Assembly: GCA_051649785.1 (NCBI GenBank)
Contig: JBOFHT010000044.1
Coordinates: 1-21,255 of the forward strand
Direction: 5' to 3'
Length of the DNA: 21,255 nucleotides
Origin: JBOFHT01 sp051649785
GTDB taxonomy: Archaea > Methanobacteriota > Methanobacteria > Methanobacteriales > Methanobacteriaceae
Part shown: positions 1-6,981 of the stretch, in pieces
Layout: every line of letters starts with the position of its first letter
How positions within the stretch are numbered: the stretch's first letter is position 1
Program-made: the position numbers and the translations under genes
Notes under the pieces: generated by a model
What the model was told of the DNA's origin: nothing
Database searches by the model: none
The model's input: only the letters and a program-made list of their open reading frames with translations

Positions 1-5
1 CTTTA

Positions 6-30
6 GTTCATATTATAGTTAATAAACTAT
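6..30. promoter_or_regulatory. Inverted repeat and GTTCAT half-site upstream of first pstS
   Basis: GTTCATATT at 6-14 matches the left half of the duplicated dyad found upstream of the second pstS (1823 and 1875). It is followed by ATAGTT-AATA-AACTAT at 15-30, a 6-bp inverted repeat ending 14 bases before the start codon. The window edge cuts the rest of this leader, so the promoter itself is not visible. A regulatory role is inferred from the shared half-site only. Confidence 0.35.
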
Positions 31-44
31 GAGTGTGAATTTTT

Positions 45-845
45 ATGAATGCAAAATATAAAGTATTAATTTTACTAATTATTATTATAATTGGGGTTAT
101 CGCCCTTGTTGTTCCAGGTACTGGTTACGAACGTGTGGATATTGTTGGTTCAACTTCTGTTCAACCGGTAGCTGAGAAATTAGCTATTAAATTTCAAGAA
201 TCTCATAATGGGACACGGATTAATGTTCAAGGAGGAGGTTCGGGTATGGGAATCCGTAGTACTGAACAAGGAATAGCTGAAATTGGTATGAGTTCTAAAT
301 CACTTAGTGATGACGAAAAAGAGAATATTACTGAAGTTTTAATTGGTAAAGAAGGAATTGTTATAGGTGTCAGTAAAGTTAATTCCATTGAGGACTTAAC
401 TAAGAACCAAGTTAAAGATATATTTTCTGGGAAAATCACTAACTGGGAAGAAGTTGGGGGCTCTGACATGCCAATTAATGTTGTTACTCGTGAAGAAGGT
501 TCTGGAACTCGTCAGGCTTTTGAAAGTATTGTTATGGGTGATGAATCAATTAAAGACGATGCTATTGTACAATCTTCTACTGAATCAGTAGCTCAATCTG
601 TAAAATCTGATCCTGGAGCTATTGGTTTCTTATCCTTTTCTCACCTTAGTGGTGATGTTAAACCTTTAAAAATTGAAGGTGTAACTGTAAGTGAGGCAAC
701 AATTGCAGATGGTTCTTATTCTATACAAAGACCTTTCTTATTTTTAGTTAAAGGAACTCCAACTGGTACAGTAAAAGAGTTTTTAGACTGGATTCATAGC
801 CCTGAGGGCATCAAAATAATTAAAAAGGAAAAAATAGTTGTTTAA
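45..845 (+). CDS. pstS: Phosphate ABC transporter substrate-binding protein PstS (first copy)
   Basis: This is the extracellular phosphate-binding protein that delivers phosphate to the PstCA permease. It has 266 residues. An N-terminal hydrophobic helix (about residues 6-24) is followed at once by the PstS core, with IVGSTSVQPVAEKL near residue 33 and the phosphate-loop signatures GGGSGMGI, SSKSLSDDE, FSGKITNWEEVGG and TREEGSGTRQAF. No lipobox cysteine is visible, so the uncleaved helix probably anchors it to the outer face of the membrane. It is a close paralogue of the product at 1955-2767 and shares the IVGSTSVQPVAEKL and FSGKITNW blocks. The start is the first ATG after a weak GTGTGA; the promoter lies at or beyond the window edge. 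It sits head to tail with the second copy, with a minus-strand gene between them. The family assignment is secure; why there are two copies is not known. Confidence 0.95.
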   Translation: MNAKYKVLILLIIIIIGVIALVVPGTGYERVDIVGSTSVQPVAEKLAIKFQESHNGTRINVQGGGSGMGIRSTEQGIAEIGMSSKSLSDDEKENITEVLIGKEGIVIGVSKVNSIEDLTKNQVKDIFSGKITNWEEVGGSDMPINVVTREEGSGTRQAFESIVMGDESIKDDAIVQSSTESVAQSVKSDPGAIGFLSFSHLSGDVKPLKIEGVTVSEATIADGSYSIQRPFLFLVKGTPTGTVKEFLDWIHSPEGIKIIKKEKIVV

Positions 846-866
846 ATTAATTATTATTTTTTCATC

Positions 867-975
867 ATTTCTTTTCTTTTTCCATATATTCTTTTATTTT
901 AATTCTTTTCTATTCTCTTTTTTTACTCTAAATTTTTATTATTTCTTTTCTTTTTCCATATATTCTTTTATTTTA
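867..975. repeat. Two copies of a 35-bp perfect direct repeat
   Basis: The 35 bases at 867-901 recur exactly at 941-975, offset by 74 bp. The second copy encodes the C-terminal KIKEYMEKEKK of the minus-strand 2TM protein. The first copy lies just past that gene's stop codon and is not in the same frame (74 is not a multiple of 3). It looks like a tandem duplication of the gene's 3' end that decayed in between. The T-rich plus strand here may also terminate pstS. Confidence 0.75.
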
Positions 976-1232
976 CGTTCTTCCCATTCTTTTCCAAGAA
1001 TATTTCTATTGAAAACAAAAACACTTAAAAAATGGAAAAATAGTCCAATGCCCCAAAATCCAGCTATCCAGTAGAACCAAAAGTTATTTGGTGAACTAAT
1101 AAGGTTAATTACAATTAGAAATGCATTTATGGTAATATATGTTATTACGTGTGTGTAAAATCCTTTAACTTCTTCTACCTTTTCCTTTGCTCTTTTATAA
1201 TCATAATCTTCTGTGTTTTCTTTATCAATCAT
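939..1232 (-). CDS. Small 2TM-domain membrane protein
   Basis: This is a 97-residue protein of the 2TM-domain type. A charged N-terminal helix (residues 1-24, including DYKRAKEKVEEVKGFY) is followed by two hydrophobic segments at about 25-45 and 53-72, joined by a short loop SSPNNFWFYWIAGFWG. The tail is strongly charged (about 80-97, ending in KEYMEKEKK). The (R/K)A-x-KxVEE-x-KGFYxH entry into the first helix and the aromatic, Gly/Trp-rich hairpin are typical of this family, whose function is unknown; in bacteria it is sometimes fused to sensor domains. The ATG has GGTG five bases upstream. The gene lies opposite to and between the two pstS genes, so its link to phosphate uptake is only positional. 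The 3' end is duplicated downstream (see the 35-bp repeat). Confidence 0.8.
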   Translation of the reverse strand: MIDKENTEDYDYKRAKEKVEEVKGFYTHVITYITINAFLIVINLISSPNNFWFYWIAGFWGIGLFFHFLSVFVFNRNILGKEWEERKIKEYMEKEKK

Positions 1233-1822
1233 TTTTACACCATTATTTGATATATTATAATTATGTTTTTTATGTTATACTTCTTTTACCCATTTTAATT
1301 ATTTCAATTATATATCTATTTTATTTACTTTATTTAATTTATTTTCCATATTCATTTATTGTATTTACAATATTTATTTTATAACATTCTATTTACAATA
1401 TTCATATTACATATATGTTATAAGTTTCTTTTATTATTAATTATTTTCTAAATATTTTATTTAATAGCTATTTTCTTGTTAATAATAGATTTAATGGTTA
1501 TAAAAATGCCTCCTGTATTTATAATATTTATAATATTATTTATAATTATTCTAATTTTAATTTCACTTATTCATTTAACTATAATAATTCTAATAATTGT
1601 ATTAAATCCTTATTTTTATCTAAAAATTCTTTTTTTATAATTATTTAAGATATTATAAATAATATTATTTTTAAATCATAATTTAATATTATAATTCATT
1701 GCTATAATTATTTTAATAAATTATATTAGTCTAATAGCTATTATTACATTATTTTTCCTATTTTTTCTTAATTTAACTTAATTTGAATAACTATCTCTAA
1801 AAATCATCATTAAAATATTATT
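1233..1822. other. AT-rich intergenic region with short repeats, no gene seen
   Basis: This is very AT-rich sequence between the divergently oriented 2TM gene and the second pstS. Frames here are broken or give only low-complexity Ile/Phe/Tyr strings. Visible structure: TATTTACAATATT as a direct repeat at 1362 and 1390, a 9-bp inverted repeat TTATAACAT/ATGTTATAA at 1379-1423, and two copies of TAATAGCTATT near 1461 and 1731. None is recognised as a known element. The last part of the gap is annotated separately. Confidence 0.5.
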
Positions 1823-1891
1823 GTTCATATTTAATGAACTTTTATTTTGAAATACATACGTTAACTATTTTTATGTTCATATTTTGAGAAC
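1823..1891. promoter_or_regulatory. Duplicated 17-bp dyad, putative phosphate-regulator operator
   Basis: Site 1 at 1823-1839 reads GTTCAT-ATTTA-ATGAAC, a perfect 6-bp inverted repeat. Site 2 at 1875-1891 reads GTTCAT-ATTTT-GAGAAC, the same sequence with two changes in the right arm. Each is followed by TTTTATT. Their left ends are 52 bp apart, close to five helical turns, and site 2 ends 22 bp before the TATA box of pstS. The arrangement is that of a dimeric regulator binding twice on one DNA face upstream of the promoter, more like an activator site than a blocking one. The half-site GTTCATATT recurs before the first pstS. The regulator is not identified. Confidence 0.5.
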
Positions 1892-1913
1892 TTTTATTCA
1901 TTTAGTAGTAACC

Positions 1914-1949
1914 TTTATATATGTAAAAATCAAGCTATGAATTGGTGAT
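1914..1949 (+). promoter_or_regulatory. TATA box and ribosome binding site of second pstS
   Basis: An archaeal TATA-like TTTATATAT lies at 1914-1922, with AGTAAC as a possible BRE just before it. Counting about 25 bases downstream puts the transcript start near 1942. GGTGAT at 1944-1949 is then the ribosome binding site, 5 bases before the ATG at 1955, giving a very short leader. Confidence 0.55.
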
Positions 1950-1954
1950 ACAAA

Positions 1955-2767
1955 ATGCAAAAAAAATATTTAATTGGAATAGTAGTTGTAGTAGTTATAG
2001 CTATTGGAGTATTCATGGCTATTGGTGGTAGTACTGGCCCTAAAATTGATATTGTTGGTTCAACTTCTGTCCAACCAGTTGCTGAGAAATTAGTTGAAGA
2101 ATATAAAAAATCTAATCCCGATGTTAAAATTAATGTCCAAGGTGGAGGTTCTAGTGTAGGTATTAAGAGTGCTAATGATGGAACTGCGGATATTGGTACT
2201 AGTTCTAAAGAGTTAAAAACTAATGAGTCTAAGGGTTTAACTACTTATGAATTAGGTAACGATGGAATTGTTGTAGCTGTTAATAAACAAAATACCATAT
2301 CAAGTCTAAGCAATGATCAACTTAAAGATATTTTCTCTGGTAAAATTACTAACTGGAAAGAATTAGGCGGTTCTGACAGTAAAATTAACTTAATTACTCG
2401 TGAAGAAGGTTCTGGAACATTAGATGCTTTCCAAAATATTGTAATGGGTAAAGACACAAAAATTAAAGAAGATGCAACTGTTCAAAGTTCAACTGAAGCA
2501 GTTAAACAATCTGTAGTTCAAGATCCTAATGCAATTGGATTTGTTTCATTTGCTCATATGAGTGATGATGTAAAAGCTATTTCTATAAATGGTGTGGCTC
2601 CAAGTGAAGCAACAATTTCCGATGGCACTTATGAATTACAAAGACCTTTCCTTTTCATAGTCAAAGGTGAAGCTAAAGAAGATGTTAAAGCTTTCATTGA
2701 CTGGGTAATGGGTCCTGAAGGTTCTAAAATCTTAATGGAAGAAAAAATTGTTAAAGCTGTGTCATAA
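1955..2767 (+). CDS. pstS: Phosphate ABC transporter substrate-binding protein PstS (second copy)
   Basis: This is a phosphate-binding protein of 270 residues, paralogous to the first gene in the window. A hydrophobic N-terminal helix (about 5-24, IGIVVVVVIAIGVFMAIGG) anchors it; no lipobox Cys is present. The core follows the same order: IVGSTSVQPVAEKL, NVQGGGSSVGI, GTSSKEL, FSGKITNWKELGGSD, TREEGSGTLDAF, then QRPFLFIVKG and a C-terminal FIDWVMGPEGSKI helix. It differs from the first copy mainly in surface residues and in a slightly longer C-terminus. It is the copy closest to pstC and has the clearest promoter and paired dyads, so it is the likelier phosphate-responsive partner of the transporter. 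A T-rich stretch follows its stop. Confidence 0.96.
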   Translation: MQKKYLIGIVVVVVIAIGVFMAIGGSTGPKIDIVGSTSVQPVAEKLVEEYKKSNPDVKINVQGGGSSVGIKSANDGTADIGTSSKELKTNESKGLTTYELGNDGIVVAVNKQNTISSLSNDQLKDIFSGKITNWKELGGSDSKINLITREEGSGTLDAFQNIVMGKDTKIKEDATVQSSTEAVKQSVVQDPNAIGFVSFAHMSDDVKAISINGVAPSEATISDGTYELQRPFLFIVKGEAKEDVKAFIDWVMGPEGSKILMEEKIVKAVS

Positions 2768-2794
2768 CTCTACATTATAGTTTAGTAGATCAAC

Positions 2795-2826
2795 TTTTAC
2801 TTTTTTTATTTTACTTATTTTTTTCA
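2795..2826 (+). terminator. Oligo-T terminator after second pstS
   Basis: Two T7 runs (2801-2807 and 2818-2824) within a T-rich stretch begin about 30 bases after the stop codon. Archaeal RNA polymerase terminates at such T-runs without a strong hairpin. No stable stem is visible. This would separate pstS transcription from pstCA. Confidence 0.5.
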
Positions 2827-3190
2827 CTCTAGAATAAATTCTAAGTTTAATGAAATTAATTTTGAAAATAATAACATAAAAATAATAACACAAATAATAA
2901 TATATACAATAGCAAAACAATAATCAATGTAAACTAAATTTATAATAATAAAAAAATTTATACTAATATTAATAGTAATAATATTAATTGTAATTCTAAG
3001 GATATTAATACTAATATTAATAATAAGAATAATAATACCAATAATCATAGTAATTATAATTATAATATTTGCAATATTGAATATTAATAATAGGATATTA
3101 ATAATAAGAATAATACTAATACTTAATGATTATAACAATTTTATTAATGATTTTGGTACAGTTAATATGGTATTCATTTAATTATGGGGT
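2827..3190. other. Low-complexity AAT/ATT-rich spacer before pstC leader
   Basis: From about 2870 to 3120 the sequence is made almost wholly of AATATTAATA/AATAATAA-type trinucleotide-biased repeats with no credible coding frame. Composition becomes less extreme after about 3145. No gene or RNA is recognised here; the promoter for pstC must lie in or before this stretch, but no single TATA box stands out. Confidence 0.45.
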
Positions 3191-3307
3191 AATGGTTTCA
3201 AATATTTAACTGCTATTATTGCTACTGGTGCATGGTATTTGTACAATTTGTTAAACCATTATTTTTTTAATCAACCTTTTTTTAAAGGTTGTGGTTTTGA
3301 GAGGTGA
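3191..3307 (+). promoter_or_regulatory. Structured leader of pstC with two exclusive folds
   Basis: AATGGTTT (3191-3198) pairs perfectly with AAACCATT (3253-3260). The next CAAATA (3199-3204) pairs with TATTTG (3236-3241), giving a 14-bp interrupted helix. A second hairpin CAACCTTT-TTTT-AAAGGTTG (3272-3291) has a perfect 8-bp stem. TGGTTT at 3292-3297, just after it, can also pair with AAACCA (3253-3258), which would break the first helix. The ribosome binding site GAGGTGA follows at 3301-3307. This is inferred to be a cis-acting leader; no known riboswitch class is recognised. Confidence 0.4.
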
Positions 3308-3310
3308 ATT

Positions 3311-4183
3311 ATGTCGAAAACGGAAGAATTTATTATAGAAAAAGGATTATTTATTACATCAATCTTCTCTATACTTGTAATCTTACTTATATTTGGCTTT
3401 ATAGTAATGGAAGGTTTTCCAGCATTAACTGAAATTGGATTTTTCCAATTTGTCTTTGGTATGTCATGGCATCCTAATCTAGATGAGTTTGGTGTTTTAC
3501 CAATGATTGTAGGTTCTGTATGTGTAACTTTACTTGCACTTCTTATGGCAGTGCCATTATCTCTACTTTGTGCTATTTTCATGGCAGAAGTAGCTCCTGA
3601 AAATATGAGAAAAATTTTAAAGCCAGTAATTGAAACTTTATCTGGAATTCCATCTGTTGTTTATGGATTTTTTGGATTAATTATACTTGTTTCATTCATG
3701 AGAGAAACATTTGGTGGAACTGGGTTTAGTATGCTTACAGCAGCTATAATTTTAACTGTAATGATTTTACCAACCATTATAAGTGTTTCACAAGATGCTA
3801 TACGTGCGGTTCCTAATGAATATAAGGAAGCATCATTAGGACTTGGTGCAACTCGATGGCAAACTATTAAAAACATTATATTTCCTGCTGCACTTCCTGG
3901 AATTACAACTGCTATTATTTTAGGTATGGGGAGGGCAGTTGGAGAGACTTTAGCTGTTATTATGGTTGCAGGAAATGTGGCTATGATTCCTAATTCTATT
4001 TTTGATCCGATAAGGACTTTAACCGCTAATATTGCATTGGAAATGGGTTATGCTACGGGTATTCATTATAATGCATTATTTTCAACAGCTATTGTACTTT
4101 TCTTACTTATCATGATTTTACTTGTAGTTGCAAACTATATTCAACGTAAATATAAAGTAGAAGTAGGAGGAGGGAACTTATGA
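3311..4183 (+). CDS. pstC: Phosphate ABC transporter permease PstC
   Basis: This is a membrane subunit of the phosphate importer, 290 residues, the normal size for PstC. The first membrane segment is at about 14-36, then a long outer loop (37-62) typical of PstC, then five further hydrophobic segments. The EAA cytoplasmic loop that docks on the ATPase is at about 172-190 (KEASLGLGATRWQTIKNII), followed by FPAALPGITTAIILGMGRAVGET. The C-terminus is cytoplasmic and ends RKYKVEVGGGNL. GAGGTGA ends 3 bases before the ATG. The last codons overlap pstA by 4 bases (ATGA), so the two subunits are translationally coupled, as expected for a heterodimeric permease. Confidence 0.96.
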   Translation: MSKTEEFIIEKGLFITSIFSILVILLIFGFIVMEGFPALTEIGFFQFVFGMSWHPNLDEFGVLPMIVGSVCVTLLALLMAVPLSLLCAIFMAEVAPENMRKILKPVIETLSGIPSVVYGFFGLIILVSFMRETFGGTGFSMLTAAIILTVMILPTIISVSQDAIRAVPNEYKEASLGLGATRWQTIKNIIFPAALPGITTAIILGMGRAVGETLAVIMVAGNVAMIPNSIFDPIRTLTANIALEMGYATGIHYNALFSTAIVLFLLIMILLVVANYIQRKYKVEVGGGNL

Positions 4184-5031
4184 TTTTCAAATTCTTATCT
4201 CCAAAAACCTCTCAAAAGATTATGAATGGTGTTTTCTGGGCTGCGGGTATAATTACAATACTTATCCTTATTTTTGTATTGGGATACATACTTGTTAATG
4301 GATTAACTGTTGTAAATTTTGATTTTATCTTTTCTGATCCTATTGATTCTGGAAAAGATGGGGGAATTTTCCCTATGATAATATCTAGTTTATATGTTAC
4401 TCTTATTGCAGGTTTAATAGCTACTCCTCTTGGTGTTGGTGCTGCAGTTTACTTGGTTGAATATTCTAGCGAAACTAGAGTTGTTAAATTAATAAGATTT
4501 GGTGCTGAGACTTTAGCTTCAATTCCATCTATTGTATTTGGTTTATTTGGGTTAGCTTTCTTTGTAGTAGCTTTAAATCTAGGTTGGTCAATACTTTCAG
4601 GGGGATTAGTATTGGCTTTAATGGCATTACCTACAATTTTCCAAGTTTCAGAAGTAACTCTTCGTTCTATACCAAGTTCATACCGTGAAGGTAGCTTTGG
4701 GTTAGGTGCTTCTAAATGGCAGACTGTTTATAGAGTTGTTATTCCAGCAGCATTTCCGGGTATAGCTACCGGTATTATTTTAGGTATGACTCGTGCAATT
4801 TCCGAAGCAGCTGCTGTAATGTTTGCAGTTGGAGCTTCATTATCTACTCCTATTTCAATATTTGATCCAGGACGCCCTTTACCACTTCACTTGTATATAT
4901 TAGCTACAGAAGGTATTTCTCTTGAAAATGCATTTGGAACTGCAGCAGTTTTAGTTATAATTGTACTTGTAGTTACAATAGCTACTAATATGTTTGTAGA
5001 TAGGTATCAAAGGAAAATGATGGGTAGGTAG
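4180..5031 (+). CDS. pstA: Phosphate ABC transporter permease PstA
   Basis: This is the second membrane subunit of the phosphate importer, 283 residues. An N-terminal membrane segment lies at about 18-41, then an outer loop DFIFSDPIDSGKDGGIFP, then the permease core. The EAA loop is at about 169-190 (REGSFGLGASKWQTVYRVVI), followed by PAAFPGIATGIILGMTRAISEAAAVMF, the PstA form in which AISEAA replaces the AVGET of PstC. It is coupled to pstC by a 4-base overlap, with AGGAGG a short distance before its start inside pstC. A gap of 286 bases separates it from pstB, longer than usual for a pst operon. Confidence 0.96.
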   Translation: MIFKFLSPKTSQKIMNGVFWAAGIITILILIFVLGYILVNGLTVVNFDFIFSDPIDSGKDGGIFPMIISSLYVTLIAGLIATPLGVGAAVYLVEYSSETRVVKLIRFGAETLASIPSIVFGLFGLAFFVVALNLGWSILSGGLVLALMALPTIFQVSEVTLRSIPSSYREGSFGLGASKWQTVYRVVIPAAFPGIATGIILGMTRAISEAAAVMFAVGASLSTPISIFDPGRPLPLHLYILATEGISLENAFGTAAVLVIIVLVVTIATNMFVDRYQRKMMGR

Positions 5032-5041
5032 TTTGAGTAGG

Positions 5042-5067
5042 TAGTTTATTAATTAAATAATAAACTA
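5042..5067. repeat. 9-bp inverted repeat after pstA
   Basis: TAGTTTATT (5042-5050) and AATAAACTA (5059-5067) are perfect complements around an 8-base spacer. The repeat starts 11 bases past the pstA stop. It lacks a T-run, so it may stabilise the 3' end of the pstCA message or mark processing instead of terminating. The sequence resembles the TAGTTAATAAACTA dyad before the first pstS. Confidence 0.4.
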
Positions 5068-5292
5068 TAATTAGTAAATTCTAAATAATAATACATAAAT
5101 AAACAATAAATACTAATTAACAAATCCTAATTTAAATAATAGATTTAATATTGTAATTTTTAAGATTATAATTTTCAAAATTACAATTATTATAAATTCT
5201 TACAATATAATTGTTATAAATCGCAAAATAATTATCATAAAAATAATTATTATAATTATAAATTATATTATAACTATTTTGACAATTTAAAG

Positions 5293-5319
5293 ATTTTATC
5301 AGATAGTAGGTGATAAAAT
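5293..5319 (+). promoter_or_regulatory. Hairpin enclosing ribosome binding site and start of pstB
   Basis: ATTTTATCA (5293-5301) is the exact complement of TGATAAAAT (5311-5319), with a 9-base loop GATAGTAGG. The ribosome binding site AGGTGAT (5308-5314) spans loop and stem, and the first two bases of the pstB ATG (5318-5320) are in the stem. In RNA this would mask the start; in DNA it could be an operator. Which applies cannot be told from sequence. Confidence 0.45.
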
Positions 5320-6085
5320 GATTAATAATAATGAAAATAAAATTGAAGTTAATAATTTAAATGTATACTTTGGCGAAGCTCATATTCTACATGATGTTTC
5401 AGCTGAAATTCCTAAAAATTCAGTTACAGCATTAATTGGTCCTTCGGGATGTGGTAAATCTACATTTTTAAGAACCTTAAACCGAATGAATGATTTAATC
5501 CCTACTTTTAAAAAAGATGGTGACATTTATTTAGATGGTAAAGATATTTATGCTCCTAAAATTGATGTGGATGAACTTAGAAAAAAGGTAGGTATGGTAT
5601 TTCAAAAGCCAAACCCTTTTCCTAAATCCATTTTTGATAATGTGGCTTATGCTTTAAAGATTCATGGAATTAATGATAAAGGTGTTATTGAAGCTAGAGT
5701 AGAAGAAAGTTTAAAAGCAGCAGCGTTATGGGATGAAGTAAAAGACAAGCTCGATATGTCTGCTATGGGACTTTCTGGAGGGCAACAACAAAGATTATGC
5801 ATTGCAAGAACAATAGCTAATAATCCTGAAGTTATTTTAATGGATGAGCCATGTTCAGCACTTGACCCAATTTCTACTGCTAAAATTGAAGATTTAATCC
5901 ACCACCTTAGAAAGGATTATACTATTGTTATTGTTACTCACAATATGCAACAAGCTACAAGAGTTTCCCAATACACTTCATTTTTCTTAAATGGTGTTAT
6001 TATTGAAAGTAATGAAACAGAAAAGCTATTTGTTTCACCAAAACACCAAAAAACAGAAGAATATATTACAGGAAGGTTTGGTTAG
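5318..6085 (+). CDS. pstB: Phosphate ABC transporter ATPase PstB
   Basis: This is the ATP-hydrolysing subunit of the phosphate importer, 255 residues, full length, cytoplasmic and acting as a dimer under PstCA. It has Walker A GPSGCGKST at 41-49, the Q-loop in VFQKPNPFPKSIFDNV (Q96), the ABC signature LSGGQQQRL at 152-160, Walker B VILMDEPCSALDP at 172-184 and the switch His in VTHNM at 208. The long insertion after Walker A (LNRMNDL-x-PTFKKDGDIYLDGKDIY) and the QKPNPFP motif are specific to PstB within ABC ATPases. The start has AGGTGAT four bases upstream, inside a hairpin. phoU follows after 81 bases. Confidence 0.97.
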   Translation: MINNNENKIEVNNLNVYFGEAHILHDVSAEIPKNSVTALIGPSGCGKSTFLRTLNRMNDLIPTFKKDGDIYLDGKDIYAPKIDVDELRKKVGMVFQKPNPFPKSIFDNVAYALKIHGINDKGVIEARVEESLKAAALWDEVKDKLDMSAMGLSGGQQQRLCIARTIANNPEVILMDEPCSALDPISTAKIEDLIHHLRKDYTIVIVTHNMQQATRVSQYTSFFLNGVIIESNETEKLFVSPKHQKTEEYITGRFG

Positions 6086-6166
6086 TTAATATTTACTAAT
6101 TAGCACATTAATGATTAGTTAACTATATTAAACAACTTAAACAAATTATTATAATGAGGTATTATT

Positions 6167-6826
6167 ATGGATGAAAATTATCCTAGAATTTCATTTAGAA
6201 ATAAGATTGAAGATGTCATAGAAAAATTAGATGATGTTGGACAATTAGTTTTAGACTTAAATAGAAAAGCTATTAGCTTATTAGAAAATTATAATGAATC
6301 AGTTTCTGAAGAAATTGTTACAAAAAGTAAAGAACTAGATGATATTACATTTAGCTTAGAAAGAGATTGTATTAGGTTTTTAGCTACAGAACAACCTGTT
6401 GCTGGTGATTTAAGATTTATTGAATCTGCTTTAAGAGTTAACAATCACTTAAAAAGAATTGGTCACTTAGATGTTAATATTTCAGAATTTGCTGAGCTTA
6501 TTAAAGATATAAATGCCCCTACAAAACTTGTTGATAATCTACAGCATATGGGTGATTTTACTCAAATGATGCTTAGTAAAGGTTTTCACTCTTTTTTAGA
6601 CCAAAATATTGATTTAGCTAAAGATTTAAGTACTGATGATGATAAAGTTGATGATTTATTCGATACTATTCTTAAACAATCAACTGATGCTATGTTCGAA
6701 GATAAAGATTCTATTTCTACAATAATCAATTTTATTTTCATAGCTAGATTCTTAGAGAGAATAGCCGATAGGGCGGTAAGTATTGGTAATAGGACTATAT
6801 TCATGCTTACTTTTAAAAAGCCTTAA
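6167..6826 (+). CDS. phoU: Phosphate transport regulator PhoU
   Basis: This is a 219-residue all-helical protein made of two PhoU three-helix bundles (about 15-105 and 115-215). In bacteria PhoU restrains PstSCAB and signals phosphate status; archaeal homologues sit in the same gene position. Typical features are KSKELDDITFSLERDCIRFLATEQPVAGDLRFIESALRVNNHLKRIGHLDVNI in the first bundle and ARFLERIADRAVSIGNRTIF in the second, where E(R)IAD-x-A provides metal-binding acidic residues. GAGGT lies 6 bases before the ATG. No histidine kinase or PhoB-like regulator is in the window, so the signalling partner is unknown. The gene is followed by a strong terminator. Confidence 0.94.
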   Translation: MDENYPRISFRNKIEDVIEKLDDVGQLVLDLNRKAISLLENYNESVSEEIVTKSKELDDITFSLERDCIRFLATEQPVAGDLRFIESALRVNNHLKRIGHLDVNISEFAELIKDINAPTKLVDNLQHMGDFTQMMLSKGFHSFLDQNIDLAKDLSTDDDKVDDLFDTILKQSTDAMFEDKDSISTIINFIFIARFLERIADRAVSIGNRTIFMLTFKKP

Positions 6827-6849
6827 TTTTAATATATACAATATATTTT

Positions 6850-6881
6850 GCCAAATTAAAATATTTGGCTTTTATTTTTTT
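6850..6881 (+). terminator. Hairpin plus T-run terminator after phoU
   Basis: GCCAAAT (6850-6856) pairs with ATTTGGC (6863-6869) around a 6-base loop and is followed directly by TTTTATTTTTTT. It lies 24 bases past the phoU stop, between convergent genes, and closes the pst cluster. Confidence 0.8.
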
Positions 6882-6981
6882 ATTTTCCATTCTTAATCTA
6901 TTTAATAATTATTTACCCAATTTAATATTATTTTATTTTTAAATTAATTAGTATAATATTTATAATAAATATTTATATGGA

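Noticed and set aside
838..1074. Plus-strand open frame overlapping the 2TM gene
   Set aside because: It is Phe/Ser-rich low-complexity translation opposite a well-supported minus-strand gene and has no ribosome binding site.
2824..3048. Minus-strand Ile-rich open frame
   Set aside because: It is pure translation of ATT/AAT repeats in an intergenic spacer, with no motif or start signal.
6155..6165. Dyad ATAAT-GAGGT-ATTAT around the phoU ribosome binding site
   Set aside because: It has only 5 bp, all A/T, and is expected by chance at this base composition, unlike the 9-bp stem at pstB.
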